Positions 23,764 to 30,999 of a stretch of DNA of 35,583 nucleotides are shown piece by piece. Position 1 is the stretch's first letter; each line of letters begins with the position of its first letter. A program made the translations under genes and the position numbers. The notes beneath the pieces were generated by a model. The model had not been told where the DNA came from and did not search any database. It was given only the letters and a program-made list of their open reading frames with translations. The DNA comes from a virus, in the IMG/VR virus record IMGVR_UViG_3300033156_000290, positions 1-35,583 of that record. The stretch is one strand, 5' to 3'.

Positions 23764-24248
23764 TAATCCGGAGAAGTCTCCATCTTCCCGATGTTGTCCT
23801 CCTCTGACTTTACCGAGAGGAAACTCCCCACGAGACCGAAAAAACGCTTCACCTTTTTGTTGTCTCTGAAATGAACACGTAAGGCGATATCTGCAACAGA
23901 TAAGACGTCGTCAAAGTACATTCTGTTGAGGTCTTCCAGTTTGAGCTTAGCACCTTCTTCAGGAGCAGAGTTAGTAACTGCTAGGACAAGTCTCTTAACA
24001 ATCTCAACAGGAATCTCAGTAAGGTTAGACATTATCACAGACTGTACCATACCGGATACAATCGCGAGCTTATCCTCTTCGGAAGCACTCTTTTTGGATA
24101 AAGCCTCTAAGTACTCAGATACACCTCGTGCAAACTGTTCGAACTCCTCCCAATAAAGTCTGCGTATATACACAGACCTATCAGAGAGTTCTACCTTCAA
24201 GAAAGGTACAGTTCCCAGAACAAGTTGTTCTATCTCAGACCGTTCCAC
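23763..24248 (-). CDS. Tail assembly chaperone, G part
   Basis: A 161-residue, mostly helical acidic protein between tail tube and tape measure. GTG 24248 has GGAGGTTAAAGA immediately upstream. Helices such as WEEFEQFARGVSEYLEAL and VPVEIVKRLVLAV are consistent with phage tail chaperones, although no named family signature is obvious. The reading frame carries T TTT TTC at codons 135-137. Downstream of it the 0-frame adds only about 24 residues (GLVGSFLSVKSEEDNIGK onwards), a normal short G tail. The designation rests on position plus the frameshift signal. Confidence 0.75.
   Translation of the reverse strand: MERSEIEQLVLGTVPFLKVELSDRSVYIRRLYWEEFEQFARGVSEYLEALSKKSASEEDKLAIVSGMVQSVIMSNLTEIPVEIVKRLVLAVTNSAPEEGAKLKLEDLNRMYFDDVLSVADIALRVHFRDNKKVKRFFGLVGSFLSVKSEEDNIGKMETSPD
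23838..23844 (-). other. Programmed -1 ribosomal frameshift site, T TTT TTC
   Basis: On the minus strand the G frame reads CGT TTT TTC, giving the heptamer TTTTTTC in exact X XXY YYZ phase. After a -1 slip the next codons run CGG TCT CGT onward with no stop for 25 codons and then join the T start. A less favourable C AAA AAG lies about 18 bases upstream. No downstream pseudoknot was worked out. Confidence 0.8.
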
Positions 24249-24268
24249 TCTTTAACCTCCGACTTTAA

Positions 24269-25480
24269 TTAGTACGTACTCGAATCAATGTACCCGAGCT
24301 TGCCACTAATGTCACGCTTATAACCTATCATGTTATAAGTGGGATCGGCTAAGCATGGCCAAGTAACGTCAGCGCCACGTTCGAAGTCCTCTTCGGAGAA
24401 TGGGAGTGTTACGTCTCCTCCCTGTGGATTGACTCTGTATAGATAGAACACGTGTCCCTCTTCGTACCCGTTGGAGCCTTTTGACAGCTGCGTAACCTTC
24501 AAGACGAGATAGTCCGGAATAGATGTACCTCCACCGATGTCTGTTCTGATGCTACGTGGAACGTATCGGCTATAGGTAATAGTAACAGCTTCACCTTCGT
24601 TGATGTTACCCGTAGCAACTCTCTGAATCGTCCCTGCCGCTGCATCAAAGTTGAAATCTGTGCCATCAGCGAAAACTGTTACACCATCGTCTGACTCTAC
24701 CACATGAGACGTTGTAGGTGCAGCTGCACCGGGCCAGTTAGGGGTACCTACTTGAGCCTCGTCAAAGAGAACTATAGATGTAGCAGTAGTCTCCCCAATA
24801 CGTGTAGCAGCAGCGGTAGGATCCCAAGTGTTTCCTACTACTGCTACGTCCTGGAAGTACACTGTATAATGATGAGGGGTAACACCTGCAGGGGCTGTCC
24901 AGTATACAACAACAGCATCGTTCAGAGCCACTGCTTGGTTGTCGGCTCCTGTAGCAGGATAGCTTCCGTGAACGAGAACCGTCTCATCCTCATCGTACCA
25001 AGCAATTACACCAAAGTTGTAGTTGCCTGCAGCCCATGTACCTGCACCTGCTAAGTTTGAGATGGTTGGGTTCATCGTAGGCGGAGGCATGTTAGTTGTT
25101 ACTCCGTAAGGATGCAACAACTTATAAGTGTTCTCTCCATACAAATGTCGAGACTCCTTTACTACCTCTACTGTAGCCGCATCAGCTGTAGGAGTAGATC
25201 CAATAGCAAAGAGTGTCTTGGAGACGATGGGGTTGATCTGCTCCATCAACGAGAAGGACAGCTCACCTGTTTCCTCTAAAAGTCTCTGTTGAGAAACAAG
25301 CCTCTTACCTTCGAGAGCCATTCTCTGGTCAGCGAATGTTCTCCTAATAGCAATCGAACAATCCCTCACAACACCAAGCTCTTTGAAGGTGACATTACCT
25401 GCAGCATCAGTATACTGATACGCAATACGTGCATATCCGATATGGTTAAAGATCGGATCTGTATAAAGGGCGTTACTCAC
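24269..25480 (-). CDS. Major tail (tube) protein with an inserted Ig/FN3-like domain
   Basis: The 403-residue protein has tail tube character at both ends: an N-terminal region with GYARIAYQYTDAAGNVTFKELGVVRD and the SFSLMEQINPIVSKTLFAIG helix, and a C-terminal region with DYLVLKVTQLSKGS, a DVTLPFSEEDFERG motif and PTYNMIGYKRD. Between about 130 and 250 lies an inserted beta domain (VYWTAPAGVTPHHYTVYF, TRIGETTATSIVLFDE), resembling an Ig or fibronectin type III fold displayed on the tail surface. GTG 25480 has AAGGAGG upstream. Position before the G/GT chaperones and length support the call. Surface Ig-like domains are thought to aid weak host-surface binding. Confidence 0.75.
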   Translation of the reverse strand: MSNALYTDPIFNHIGYARIAYQYTDAAGNVTFKELGVVRDCSIAIRRTFADQRMALEGKRLVSQQRLLEETGELSFSLMEQINPIVSKTLFAIGSTPTADAATVEVVKESRHLYGENTYKLLHPYGVTTNMPPPTMNPTISNLAGAGTWAAGNYNFGVIAWYDEDETVLVHGSYPATGADNQAVALNDAVVVYWTAPAGVTPHHYTVYFQDVAVVGNTWDPTAAATRIGETTATSIVLFDEAQVGTPNWPGAAAPTTSHVVESDDGVTVFADGTDFNFDAAAGTIQRVATGNINEGEAVTITYSRYVPRSIRTDIGGGTSIPDYLVLKVTQLSKGSNGYEEGHVFYLYRVNPQGGDVTLPFSEEDFERGADVTWPCLADPTYNMIGYKRDISGKLGYIDSSTY

Positions 25481-25725
25481 TACTTCTCACCTCCTTCTTT
25501 GTCAGAGTAAGAAACGATAGCACTTTTAGACGGTTTGGGTTCTTTGACTTTAGAGAGGAACAGAGGCTTCCCTTTGTCATCCTTTAGTTTAGACATCTCA
25601 ACAAAGAAGTCCTCGTCAGATTCCACAACCTGACCTTCTCGAAGGATTTTAGTAGTAACCTTCTGTACCTTCTCAGAATCAATAGCATACCCAATGTCCA
25701 CATCGCGTACGATAAGGTACCTCAT
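25480..25725 (-). CDS. Small hypothetical protein in the tail module
   Basis: An 81-residue protein with a beta-strand-like N-terminus (MRYLIVRDVDIGYAID) and a charged Lys/Glu-rich remainder. ATG 25725 has AAGGAGG at ideal spacing, and the last codon region overlaps the start of the tail tube gene by one base. I do not recognise the family. Location between the tail terminator and tube genes suggests a head-tail joining or assembly role, but nothing in the sequence proves it. Confidence 0.6.
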   Translation of the reverse strand: MRYLIVRDVDIGYAIDSEKVQKVTTKILREGQVVESDEDFFVEMSKLKDDKGKPLFLSKVKEPKPSKSAIVSYSDKEGGEK

Positions 25726-25736
25726 AAGTAACCTCC

Positions 25737-26177
25737 TTAAACAATAGACGTATCCTGATAGCGAACATCAAACGTTACGTTCGCTATCATCAAAACATCA
25801 GGGCTCTCTGCAAACACGTCACTCATCTCAACGTCAGTACTCTGCCACACAACAGCTTTTGCTAAGCCGTCTAAACACGGCTGACCTTCAAAAAGCTGTT
25901 GAATAGCACGAGCCTTATCAAAGAGAGCTCTATTGGTGTCTTCAACACGTGTAACAGTATCCACTAACACAATCAGTAAGGACATGTGCTTAGTTCCAGG
26001 AGACCCTGCTGACTCTACCAGTTGGCCTACTACACATGCTAAAGGGTAGCGAAGTTCAGGGTTCTCTAAAGTTAGAGACACTAAGAGTCCTTGCAACTCA
26101 GGAGGTACACCTGTAGTTGCTGCACCTTCTAGAATGTCGACAACCTTCTGTAAGATGTCAGACTCACGACTTGCCAC
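25737..26177 (-). CDS. Tail terminator-like protein
   Basis: The 146-residue protein has an N-terminal helix (ESDILQKVVDILEG), a strand with YPLACVVGQL, a central VDTVTRVEDTNRALFDKARAIQQLF helix and a final DVLMIANVTFDVRYQD strand. This alpha/beta order is usual for the small gpU-like terminator that caps the tail tube next to the head. Start GTG 26177 overlaps the preceding stop by 14 bases. The role is inferred from position directly before the tail tube module; no firm family motif is visible. Confidence 0.55.
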   Translation of the reverse strand: MASRESDILQKVVDILEGAATTGVPPELQGLLVSLTLENPELRYPLACVVGQLVESAGSPGTKHMSLLIVLVDTVTRVEDTNRALFDKARAIQQLFEGQPCLDGLAKAVVWQSTDVEMSDVFAESPDVLMIANVTFDVRYQDTSIV

Positions 26178-26865
26178 GTACTATCCCCTTCATATGAAAG
26201 ACAATCCTCTGAGCCAACAACCTTGACTCTTCAGGAGTGATATAGAGGAACTCTCTTGGAGGAATAACGATAGCCTTCTTCCTCCCAAGAGTCATAGTAG
26301 TCCTAGGAGTACGTCCCTTTCCTGGACGAAACTTCTGATAGTAGGAGCCTAAAGGAATCTGCTTAGGACTTCCAGCTTTGATGGTAGCTCCAAACTGTTG
26401 AGGTAGTGCGTACTTTACACTAGTACCTACCTCAATAGACGTACGTACCTTAGACACGTTAACCCTCTTAGTAATAGAAGAAAACAGTCTCCCAGTATCC
26501 CTAAGAGGTTGAGGTTCACCGATTCCTGTTCCTACTCCATGAGCCCCAAACAGCCACGCCTTCCACCCTTTTTTCCTTTCTCTAGCAGCTCTTATAGACC
26601 TTCCCTCACTTCCAATCCTTCTTAAAAGGATTGTAAGAGGTGCTAGAGGCGGCCAAGGCTTCCCAGAAGAGTCTCTCTTTTGTAGAAAGTGTGCCCTTTG
26701 CTGGTTCACCATCATCTCTGCTAGAGAGTTAACAAGTTTCCGTGCGTTGTACTGGCGAGATATCAACCTAAGAGCTTTCAGGAGTTCAGGTACTCCTTTT
26801 ACAGCAGAGTACTTACCACCCTTAGCATAGGTGTACACCCCAGCAACTGTAGGCTTAGAAACCAC
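26164..26865 (-). CDS. Phage virion morphogenesis protein (tail completion, gpS/G-like)
   Basis: The protein shows the pattern of the phage virion morphogenesis family that includes P2 gpS and Mu gpG: SSGKPWPPLAPLTILLRR, then LRDTGRLFSSITKRV, then EVGTSVKYALPQQFGA, and finally IPPREFLYIT before the last helix. Members complete the head or tail connection. The frame is open to a TTG at 26895, but GTG 26865 is preceded six bases away by GGAGG within the end of the upstream gene and leaves only an 11-base overlap, so I prefer it (233 residues). A charged, basic insert (RAARERKKGWKAW) lies between the two conserved blocks. Confidence 0.75.
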   Translation of the reverse strand: MVSKPTVAGVYTYAKGGKYSAVKGVPELLKALRLISRQYNARKLVNSLAEMMVNQQRAHFLQKRDSSGKPWPPLAPLTILLRRIGSEGRSIRAARERKKGWKAWLFGAHGVGTGIGEPQPLRDTGRLFSSITKRVNVSKVRTSIEVGTSVKYALPQQFGATIKAGSPKQIPLGSYYQKFRPGKGRTPRTTMTLGRKKAIVIPPREFLYITPEESRLLAQRIVFHMKGIVRGKS

Positions 26866-27310
26866 TAAGTTCCTCCAACGAGAACGTTCGGTCAACGTCG
26901 TCAGTGGTACTCCTCATAACGTCTAAGGAAGAACGTATATCGGTACCACTAGCCAACTCGACTTTACGTCTTCCCTGAGAAATGTCCATCAAGCGTTCCT
27001 CCTGCTTCACGTATTCCTCAAAGAAGGGATTTACTCCTCCTTGGAACTGCCTTCTTAGGTATGCATGGTATAGGACATGAATCCTACACGCAAACTCTAC
27101 AGAAGGAGGAACTGGGGAAGCAAGAGGAACGCTTGTGACAAGTCTTAAAAAGTCATCAGCCCAAGCGTCTGCATTGGCAATTAGCCCATTCAACACAGTC
27201 TGAGCATTAGCGGATGCCAAGTTAGGTGGAGTGTTGACGTCGTCAACCAAACCTGCAAGTGTGGCTTCCTTGATACTCTCTAAGATGTCAGCTTGTGTTG
27301 TATAAGCCAT
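26855..27310 (-). CDS. Head-tail connector (DUF1320/gp36-like)
   Basis: The 151-residue protein starts MAYTTQADILESIKEATLAGLVDD, the standard opening of the Mu gp36/DUF1320 connector family. It continues with the expected helical body: an AWADDFLRLVTSVPLAS segment, then SVEFACRIHVLYHAYLRR, and a terminal LMDISQGRRKVEL region. It would form part of the neck between portal and tail. ATG 27310 lies 9 bases after the major capsid stop. Its 3' end holds the ribosome binding site of the next gene. Confidence 0.75.
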   Translation of the reverse strand: MAYTTQADILESIKEATLAGLVDDVNTPPNLASANAQTVLNGLIANADAWADDFLRLVTSVPLASPVPPSVEFACRIHVLYHAYLRRQFQGGVNPFFEEYVKQEERLMDISQGRRKVELASGTDIRSSLDVMRSTTDDVDRTFSLEELSGF

Positions 27311-27319
27311 CTTAACCTC

Positions 27320-28306
27320 TTACAGACAGGTGTGATATAGGAATCCTGCAATGAACAAGCCTGCAGCGTCAACTCCTACACGCTTGACGTCATAGTACCA
27401 GTCCTGCTCAATCCAGTGAGCTCCTCGAACTCCACCAAGACCAGGTTCGAACCAAGTACCCGTCATCTTTCCTCCTACTGCTCCTCCAGGAGTCCACTGG
27501 AAAGTGTATCCTGTAGCAGGTCGTCTAATGTGTGGCGAAGGAGGCACGTACATGAGCACGACGTCGTCTCCGTTCCAGAAGTCCTGAAGCTGTGACCCAG
27601 GAGCGCTAGGCTTAGCATCGACAAGGGTCATTGCCTTTGCAACGTATACGTTGTCTACTTCCAACTGTCTTGCGGCAATTGCAGGAGTGTACGACTCTGC
27701 TGAGACGTACATGTACTTCTCACGAACTTCGGGAAGCTCCTTCCATACGTCCCATACAGTGGGCGAAAAGATGATAGTGTTAGGATCCATTCCAATGAAC
27801 TGACGAACTGCTCTCTTGGCAGCCCAAATGTCTTGGAACGGAGTATCACCTGCCTGGCCCCACTTAGTTGCAGGGGTTCCTACAACATTGGCATTGTAGT
27901 TGGCCTGAGTAGTTAGCATCGTTGCAACTGTCTGTTCGTGCTCCAACTGCAAGCTGTTCATGAGGAATTCCATAGAATCAACCTGCAAACTACGAAGGTC
28001 GGAAGCCGCTTCCTCAGCAACCGTAATAACGTCCCTCAAGCCGTGGCCATCGCAACGATAGTTATCGAGGCTCATCCGACGTGTAACGACGTTAGCATAC
28101 GTATGCTTCTCAAGACGGCTGTTGTATACGCGGAAAGCTTCCTTGTCGAATACGTAGTACTGGTCGGACTGCTTACTGACATTTACTGCAGGAAACAGTT
28201 TCAATCCTATAAGGGAACCTTCGAGGGGTTTGTACTGAACGCTTAGGTTTGTAAGGGCTACATCGATGTGTAGACCCGGTGCACCAGCTGGTCCAACTAC
28301 TCCCAT
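27320..28306 (-). CDS. Major capsid protein (HK97 fold)
   Basis: The 328-residue protein lies after the protease/scaffold and decoration genes, the normal place for the major capsid protein. Features include an N-terminal strand (IGLKLFPAVNVSKQSDQYYVF), a DGHGLRDVITVAEEAASDL helix, a long alpha spine region (LEHEQTVATMLTTQANY) and a conserved-looking FIGMDPNTIIFSPTVWDVWKEL segment, followed by beta strands of the P-domain type. A separate C-terminal section ends AAGLFIAGFLYHTCL. Overall this resembles capsid proteins of Mu-like and related siphoviruses. ATG 28306 overlaps the decoration stop (TAATG) and has AGGAGGTGAT upstream, the strongest site in the head module. Confidence 0.85.
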   Translation of the reverse strand: MGVVGPAGAPGLHIDVALTNLSVQYKPLEGSLIGLKLFPAVNVSKQSDQYYVFDKEAFRVYNSRLEKHTYANVVTRRMSLDNYRCDGHGLRDVITVAEEAASDLRSLQVDSMEFLMNSLQLEHEQTVATMLTTQANYNANVVGTPATKWGQAGDTPFQDIWAAKRAVRQFIGMDPNTIIFSPTVWDVWKELPEVREKYMYVSAESYTPAIAARQLEVDNVYVAKAMTLVDAKPSAPGSQLQDFWNGDDVVLMYVPPSPHIRRPATGYTFQWTPGGAVGGKMTGTWFEPGLGGVRGAHWIEQDWYYDVKRVGVDAAGLFIAGFLYHTCL

Positions 28307-28989
28307 TAATTATCACCTCCTTCTACAAAGACTCTGAACTCGTTAGCTGCAGCCGCTGCAGCTTCGAGTGCCCTAGCAACTGTACATCCCGCACCTGCAA
28401 GGTACGTCTGAGCCATAGCAGTTACAACACCGCTTCCGTCGTTACCTGCAGCGTTAGCTCCAGTAATCAGTGCAGAAGCTGTGGCATCAGCTGCAATGGC
28501 TGCGATAAGGTCTGCAGCTGTGCTAACTATAGCACCAGCTCCGTCGGTTTCGAGACTGATGTCGATGCTGTAAGGGTTAGTAACGGTAATAGCAAGAGGC
28601 TGAGACGGTGCTCCAGGATCCGTATAGGTAATGTTAACGAGATTACCAACAAGCCCCTGCATCCTTCTGGTAACTGTCCACACAATGTCGTTATTTGCTC
28701 CTGTAAGTGCAGTAGTCAACGACGCTGCATTGGGAATGAGACGTCCAGTTGTCATAGCCTGAAGAAGATCTCCTTCAACAACAGCAGCACCAGCGACAGC
28801 ATAGTGCTCACCCAACATGCAAACCGAACAGTTGTGATTAGCAATTGTCCTATCAGCTAGGAGTCCTAAACAGGAGTTTCCTTGAACTGCAGGAAGGCTC
28901 GCCAACCCTGTGGCAGCATCACGTTCTACAGCCAGGAACGAATCCAAGTTGGCATCTGCCACGAATGCTTTGAAAAAGTTAGCATCCAT
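28306..28989 (-). CDS. Head decoration protein (DUF2190-like) with inserted repeat domain
   Basis: The 227-residue protein is Ala- and Gly-rich. Residues 61-90 (EHYAVAGAAVVEGDLLQAMTTG then RLIPNAA) and the end (ARALEAAAAAANEFRVFVEGG) look like the two halves of a DUF2190-type capsid decoration protein. Between them, residues 119-197 form a domain (NITYTDPGAPSQPLAIT, ISLETDGAGAIVSTAADLIAAI, GSGVVTAM) that also occurs at 209-290 of the Dit-like tail protein. So a module seems to have been inserted into the decoration scaffold. ATG 28989 has AGGAGGTG upstream. Location before the major capsid gene supports the role. Confidence 0.7.
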   Translation of the reverse strand: MDANFFKAFVADANLDSFLAVERDAATGLASLPAVQGNSCLGLLADRTIANHNCSVCMLGEHYAVAGAAVVEGDLLQAMTTGRLIPNAASLTTALTGANNDIVWTVTRRMQGLVGNLVNITYTDPGAPSQPLAITVTNPYSIDISLETDGAGAIVSTAADLIAAIAADATASALITGANAAGNDGSGVVTAMAQTYLAGAGCTVARALEAAAAAANEFRVFVEGGDN

Positions 28990-29005
28990 TAGTAGTTTTC
29001 ACCTC

Positions 29006-29665
29006 CTAAGAAGTACTTCCTCGGATAAAGGCCTCGCGCCGAGCTGCATAAGCCTCGTCTCCTTTTTTACCTTCTGCGGCCATCTCGACCTCCATGGCCA
29101 ACTCGACATTCTCAAGAGGCAGACCTGTGTTCTCGGCGCCACGAGGAACAACCTTGTTAAGAACTGCTACCTTCTTAGGATCGTTCCCACCTGTGACCTT
29201 TTCACTGAACAGCGACTCTTTAGAAGGTAGTTCGTCAACTATCTTAGACAGTATGTCCAAGAGGCTAACTTCTACCTCCTTACCATCTTCCTTGCCGTCT
29301 TCAGTGAACTTTACAGACTGCCCAGCAACAGCTTCCGCAAGAGCCTCAAGTCCTGCTTTGCGCAGCCCCGGTGGAACCTTGCTAACGAGAGCATTAACCT
29401 TGGCATCTCTCTCAGCCTTGTCCGCACGGGCATTAGCCTCATTCAACTTTTCCGTGAGCTCGACAATAGTCTTGTCAGTCTTCTTCACGAACTCGTTGAA
29501 CTTAGCCGTCATCTCCGCAAAAGCCTGATTCTCTTCGGGAGTGTCCTTCTCCTTACTACTAAAAAGGTTTGTAATAAAGTCCTTAACTTTTGTGGTTACG
29601 GTCTTCTCTACAAACTCTTCAGTAATAGGAGTGTCATGGGTATCTTTGTCTTTTTCCTTACCCAT
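29006..29665 (-). CDS. Nested in-frame scaffold protein from an internal start
   Basis: The codon 198 ATG (MGKEKDKDTHD) of the protease gene is preceded at five bases by AAGGAGG, an ideal ribosome binding site with no reason to be there for the protease alone. Initiation here would give a 219-residue protein containing only the coiled-coil scaffold part. The same arrangement is known in lambda (C and Nu3) and in Mu (I and Z). It would supply excess scaffold over protease. Confidence 0.75.
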   Translation of the reverse strand: MGKEKDKDTHDTPITEEFVEKTVTTKVKDFITNLFSSKEKDTPEENQAFAEMTAKFNEFVKKTDKTIVELTEKLNEANARADKAERDAKVNALVSKVPPGLRKAGLEALAEAVAGQSVKFTEDGKEDGKEVEVSLLDILSKIVDELPSKESLFSEKVTGGNDPKKVAVLNKVVPRGAENTGLPLENVELAMEVEMAAEGKKGDEAYAARREAFIRGSTS

Positions 29666-30256
29666 AGAAACCTCCTTCAAAATGTGATATTGTCCATTGT
29701 CATCTTCTGACAACTCGACAAGCGGCTTCATCCCCTTGATAGCAGGAGCCTTCTGACCTAAAAAGGCGAGACCCTTAGGATACTTTCCCATACCATCAAG
29801 GTTTATGTAAATCTCTGGCGAAACCCTTAGATACCTTTTCTCTGAAAGGTCGTTAATAACTTCTTGGGGAACGCCAGCAAGGTCAGCATAGAGTGAATTC
29901 CCTTCCAAGTGCAACTTCTTAATATACCCTATACTCTTTCCCTCAGGTTTATGGTCTACATTAACAGTTGCTGTATGATACTCAGGGTTGTACACTTCTG
30001 CCAAATGTTTCAAGTCATCAAGAGTATACTCGACCTGACCTTCTTGATTAGAAGGTTGAAAGGTTCCTACTCTTATATAGGGAACCTTCTTAATTTCGGC
30101 AAACTCCTGAACGTACAAGTCATCTTCACTGTATTTACCAAACTTCTTTATTTGAGCTAACCGAGCCTCTGCCTTCTCAAGAGTATCATAACATCCAAAG
30201 TTCTTGTTCGTCTGATGACTGTAGACACAGTACTTACTGCCTACTTTCCGAATCAT
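29006..30256 (-). CDS. Capsid maturation protease (Mu I-like) fused to scaffold
   Basis: The 416-residue protein starts with a small conserved domain (KYCVYSHQTNKNFGCYDT, then KAEARLAQIKKF), common at the head of such phage proteins. A Mu gpI-like serine protease domain follows over roughly residues 45-190 (YIRVGTFQPSNQ, VNVDHKPEGKSIGYIKKL, EKRYLRVSPEIYI, AFLGQKAPAIKG). His and Ser residues in VDHKP and RVSPEIY are candidate catalytic residues. From about 198 onward it is a charged coiled coil (FNEFVKKTDKTIVELTEKLN, EANARADKAERDAK), as in a scaffold. It should form the procapsid core and then degrade it. The ATG overlaps the MuF stop (ATGA) with GGAGG upstream. An internal start for the scaffold alone is listed separately. 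Confidence 0.85.
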   Translation of the reverse strand: MIRKVGSKYCVYSHQTNKNFGCYDTLEKAEARLAQIKKFGKYSEDDLYVQEFAEIKKVPYIRVGTFQPSNQEGQVEYTLDDLKHLAEVYNPEYHTATVNVDHKPEGKSIGYIKKLHLEGNSLYADLAGVPQEVINDLSEKRYLRVSPEIYINLDGMGKYPKGLAFLGQKAPAIKGMKPLVELSEDDNGQYHILKEVSMGKEKDKDTHDTPITEEFVEKTVTTKVKDFITNLFSSKEKDTPEENQAFAEMTAKFNEFVKKTDKTIVELTEKLNEANARADKAERDAKVNALVSKVPPGLRKAGLEALAEAVAGQSVKFTEDGKEDGKEVEVSLLDILSKIVDELPSKESLFSEKVTGGNDPKKVAVLNKVVPRGAENTGLPLENVELAMEVEMAAEGKKGDEAYAARREAFIRGSTS

Positions 30257-30999
30257 GCAGCCCTCCTTAATACAGAAGGTGACACTTTACCAAATCCCTT
30301 TTGAGCTTTCGGAGTCATAGTGTCCCACGTAACAAACTTTGCCTTCCCACTTTCTAAGTCTTCATGGTAGGATACAACATCTACCCACTCAAGGACGGTT
30401 CGACAGTTAAAGTGGAAAGGAGGAATCATCATTCCAGACATTACTTCCGAACGAGTTACATAACGTAAGTGCAACGCCTTACAAATGTCCGTAGTACGAT
30501 CGTCTATAACTGCCACCAAGCGTCCTACAGGAAACATATTGGGATCTAAGTCGTATCCTCTAGAGAACGCACCTACGTTATAGGCTCTCTGTATGTTTGT
30601 ACGGAACATGGTCTCGATGTCCTTAGCAGGGACAAGATTGAGCTTCCCAACTCTATTAATAAAGGAATCAAGGGACTCCCCAGATGAAAGTGCATCGGTT
30701 AACTCGTCTCGTAACCTTCGTACAATAGTCTGATCGGTAATGGACACAGCTGAGAACGCTAACGAGCGCGCTGCAAAGTCCAGACTCTTAAACCTCTCAT
30801 AACTCATAGGTACAAGGGTCATCATATACGCAATTGCTTCAATAGGAGGAAGGTCAAATGACATTTGTACTTGAGCCTTCTCCACAAACGACACCACATT
30901 CCTCTTCTTAGTAACTACTGCGTCATCATACCCCACAATTGCTGCCAACCATCCTTGCACGGTCAGTATCCGCTCCAAAGGTTCCATATCAAGGAGCAA
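30253..30999 (-). CDS. MuF-like minor head protein
   Basis: The protein carries the MuF signature of phage head morphogenesis proteins: a helix ETMFRTNIQRAYNVGAFSRG, then VIDDRTTDICKALHLRYV, and PPFHFNCRTVLEWV near the end, with Cys and His residues in the usual order. It probably binds the portal and leaves the head with the DNA or helps initiate packaging. The frame runs to GTG 31026, but TTG 30999 is preceded by GAGGAGG at six bases and leaves an 11-base overlap with the portal gene. ATG 30987 is a second choice with poor spacing. I use TTG 30999, giving about 248 residues. Confidence 0.85.
   Translation of the reverse strand: MLLDMEPLERILTVQGWLAAIVGYDDAVVTKKRNVVSFVEKAQVQMSFDLPPIEAIAYMMTLVPMSYERFKSLDFAARSLAFSAVSITDQTIVRRLRDELTDALSSGESLDSFINRVGKLNLVPAKDIETMFRTNIQRAYNVGAFSRGYDLDPNMFPVGRLVAVIDDRTTDICKALHLRYVTRSEVMSGMMIPPFHFNCRTVLEWVDVVSYHEDLESGKAKFVTWDTMTPKAQKGFGKVSPSVLRRAA

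Noticed and set aside
28279-28860. 193-codon plus-strand frame opposite the decoration protein
   Set aside because: It is Cys/Ser-rich, as expected from reverse reading of Ala/Thr-rich coding sequence, and lies within a confident minus-strand gene.
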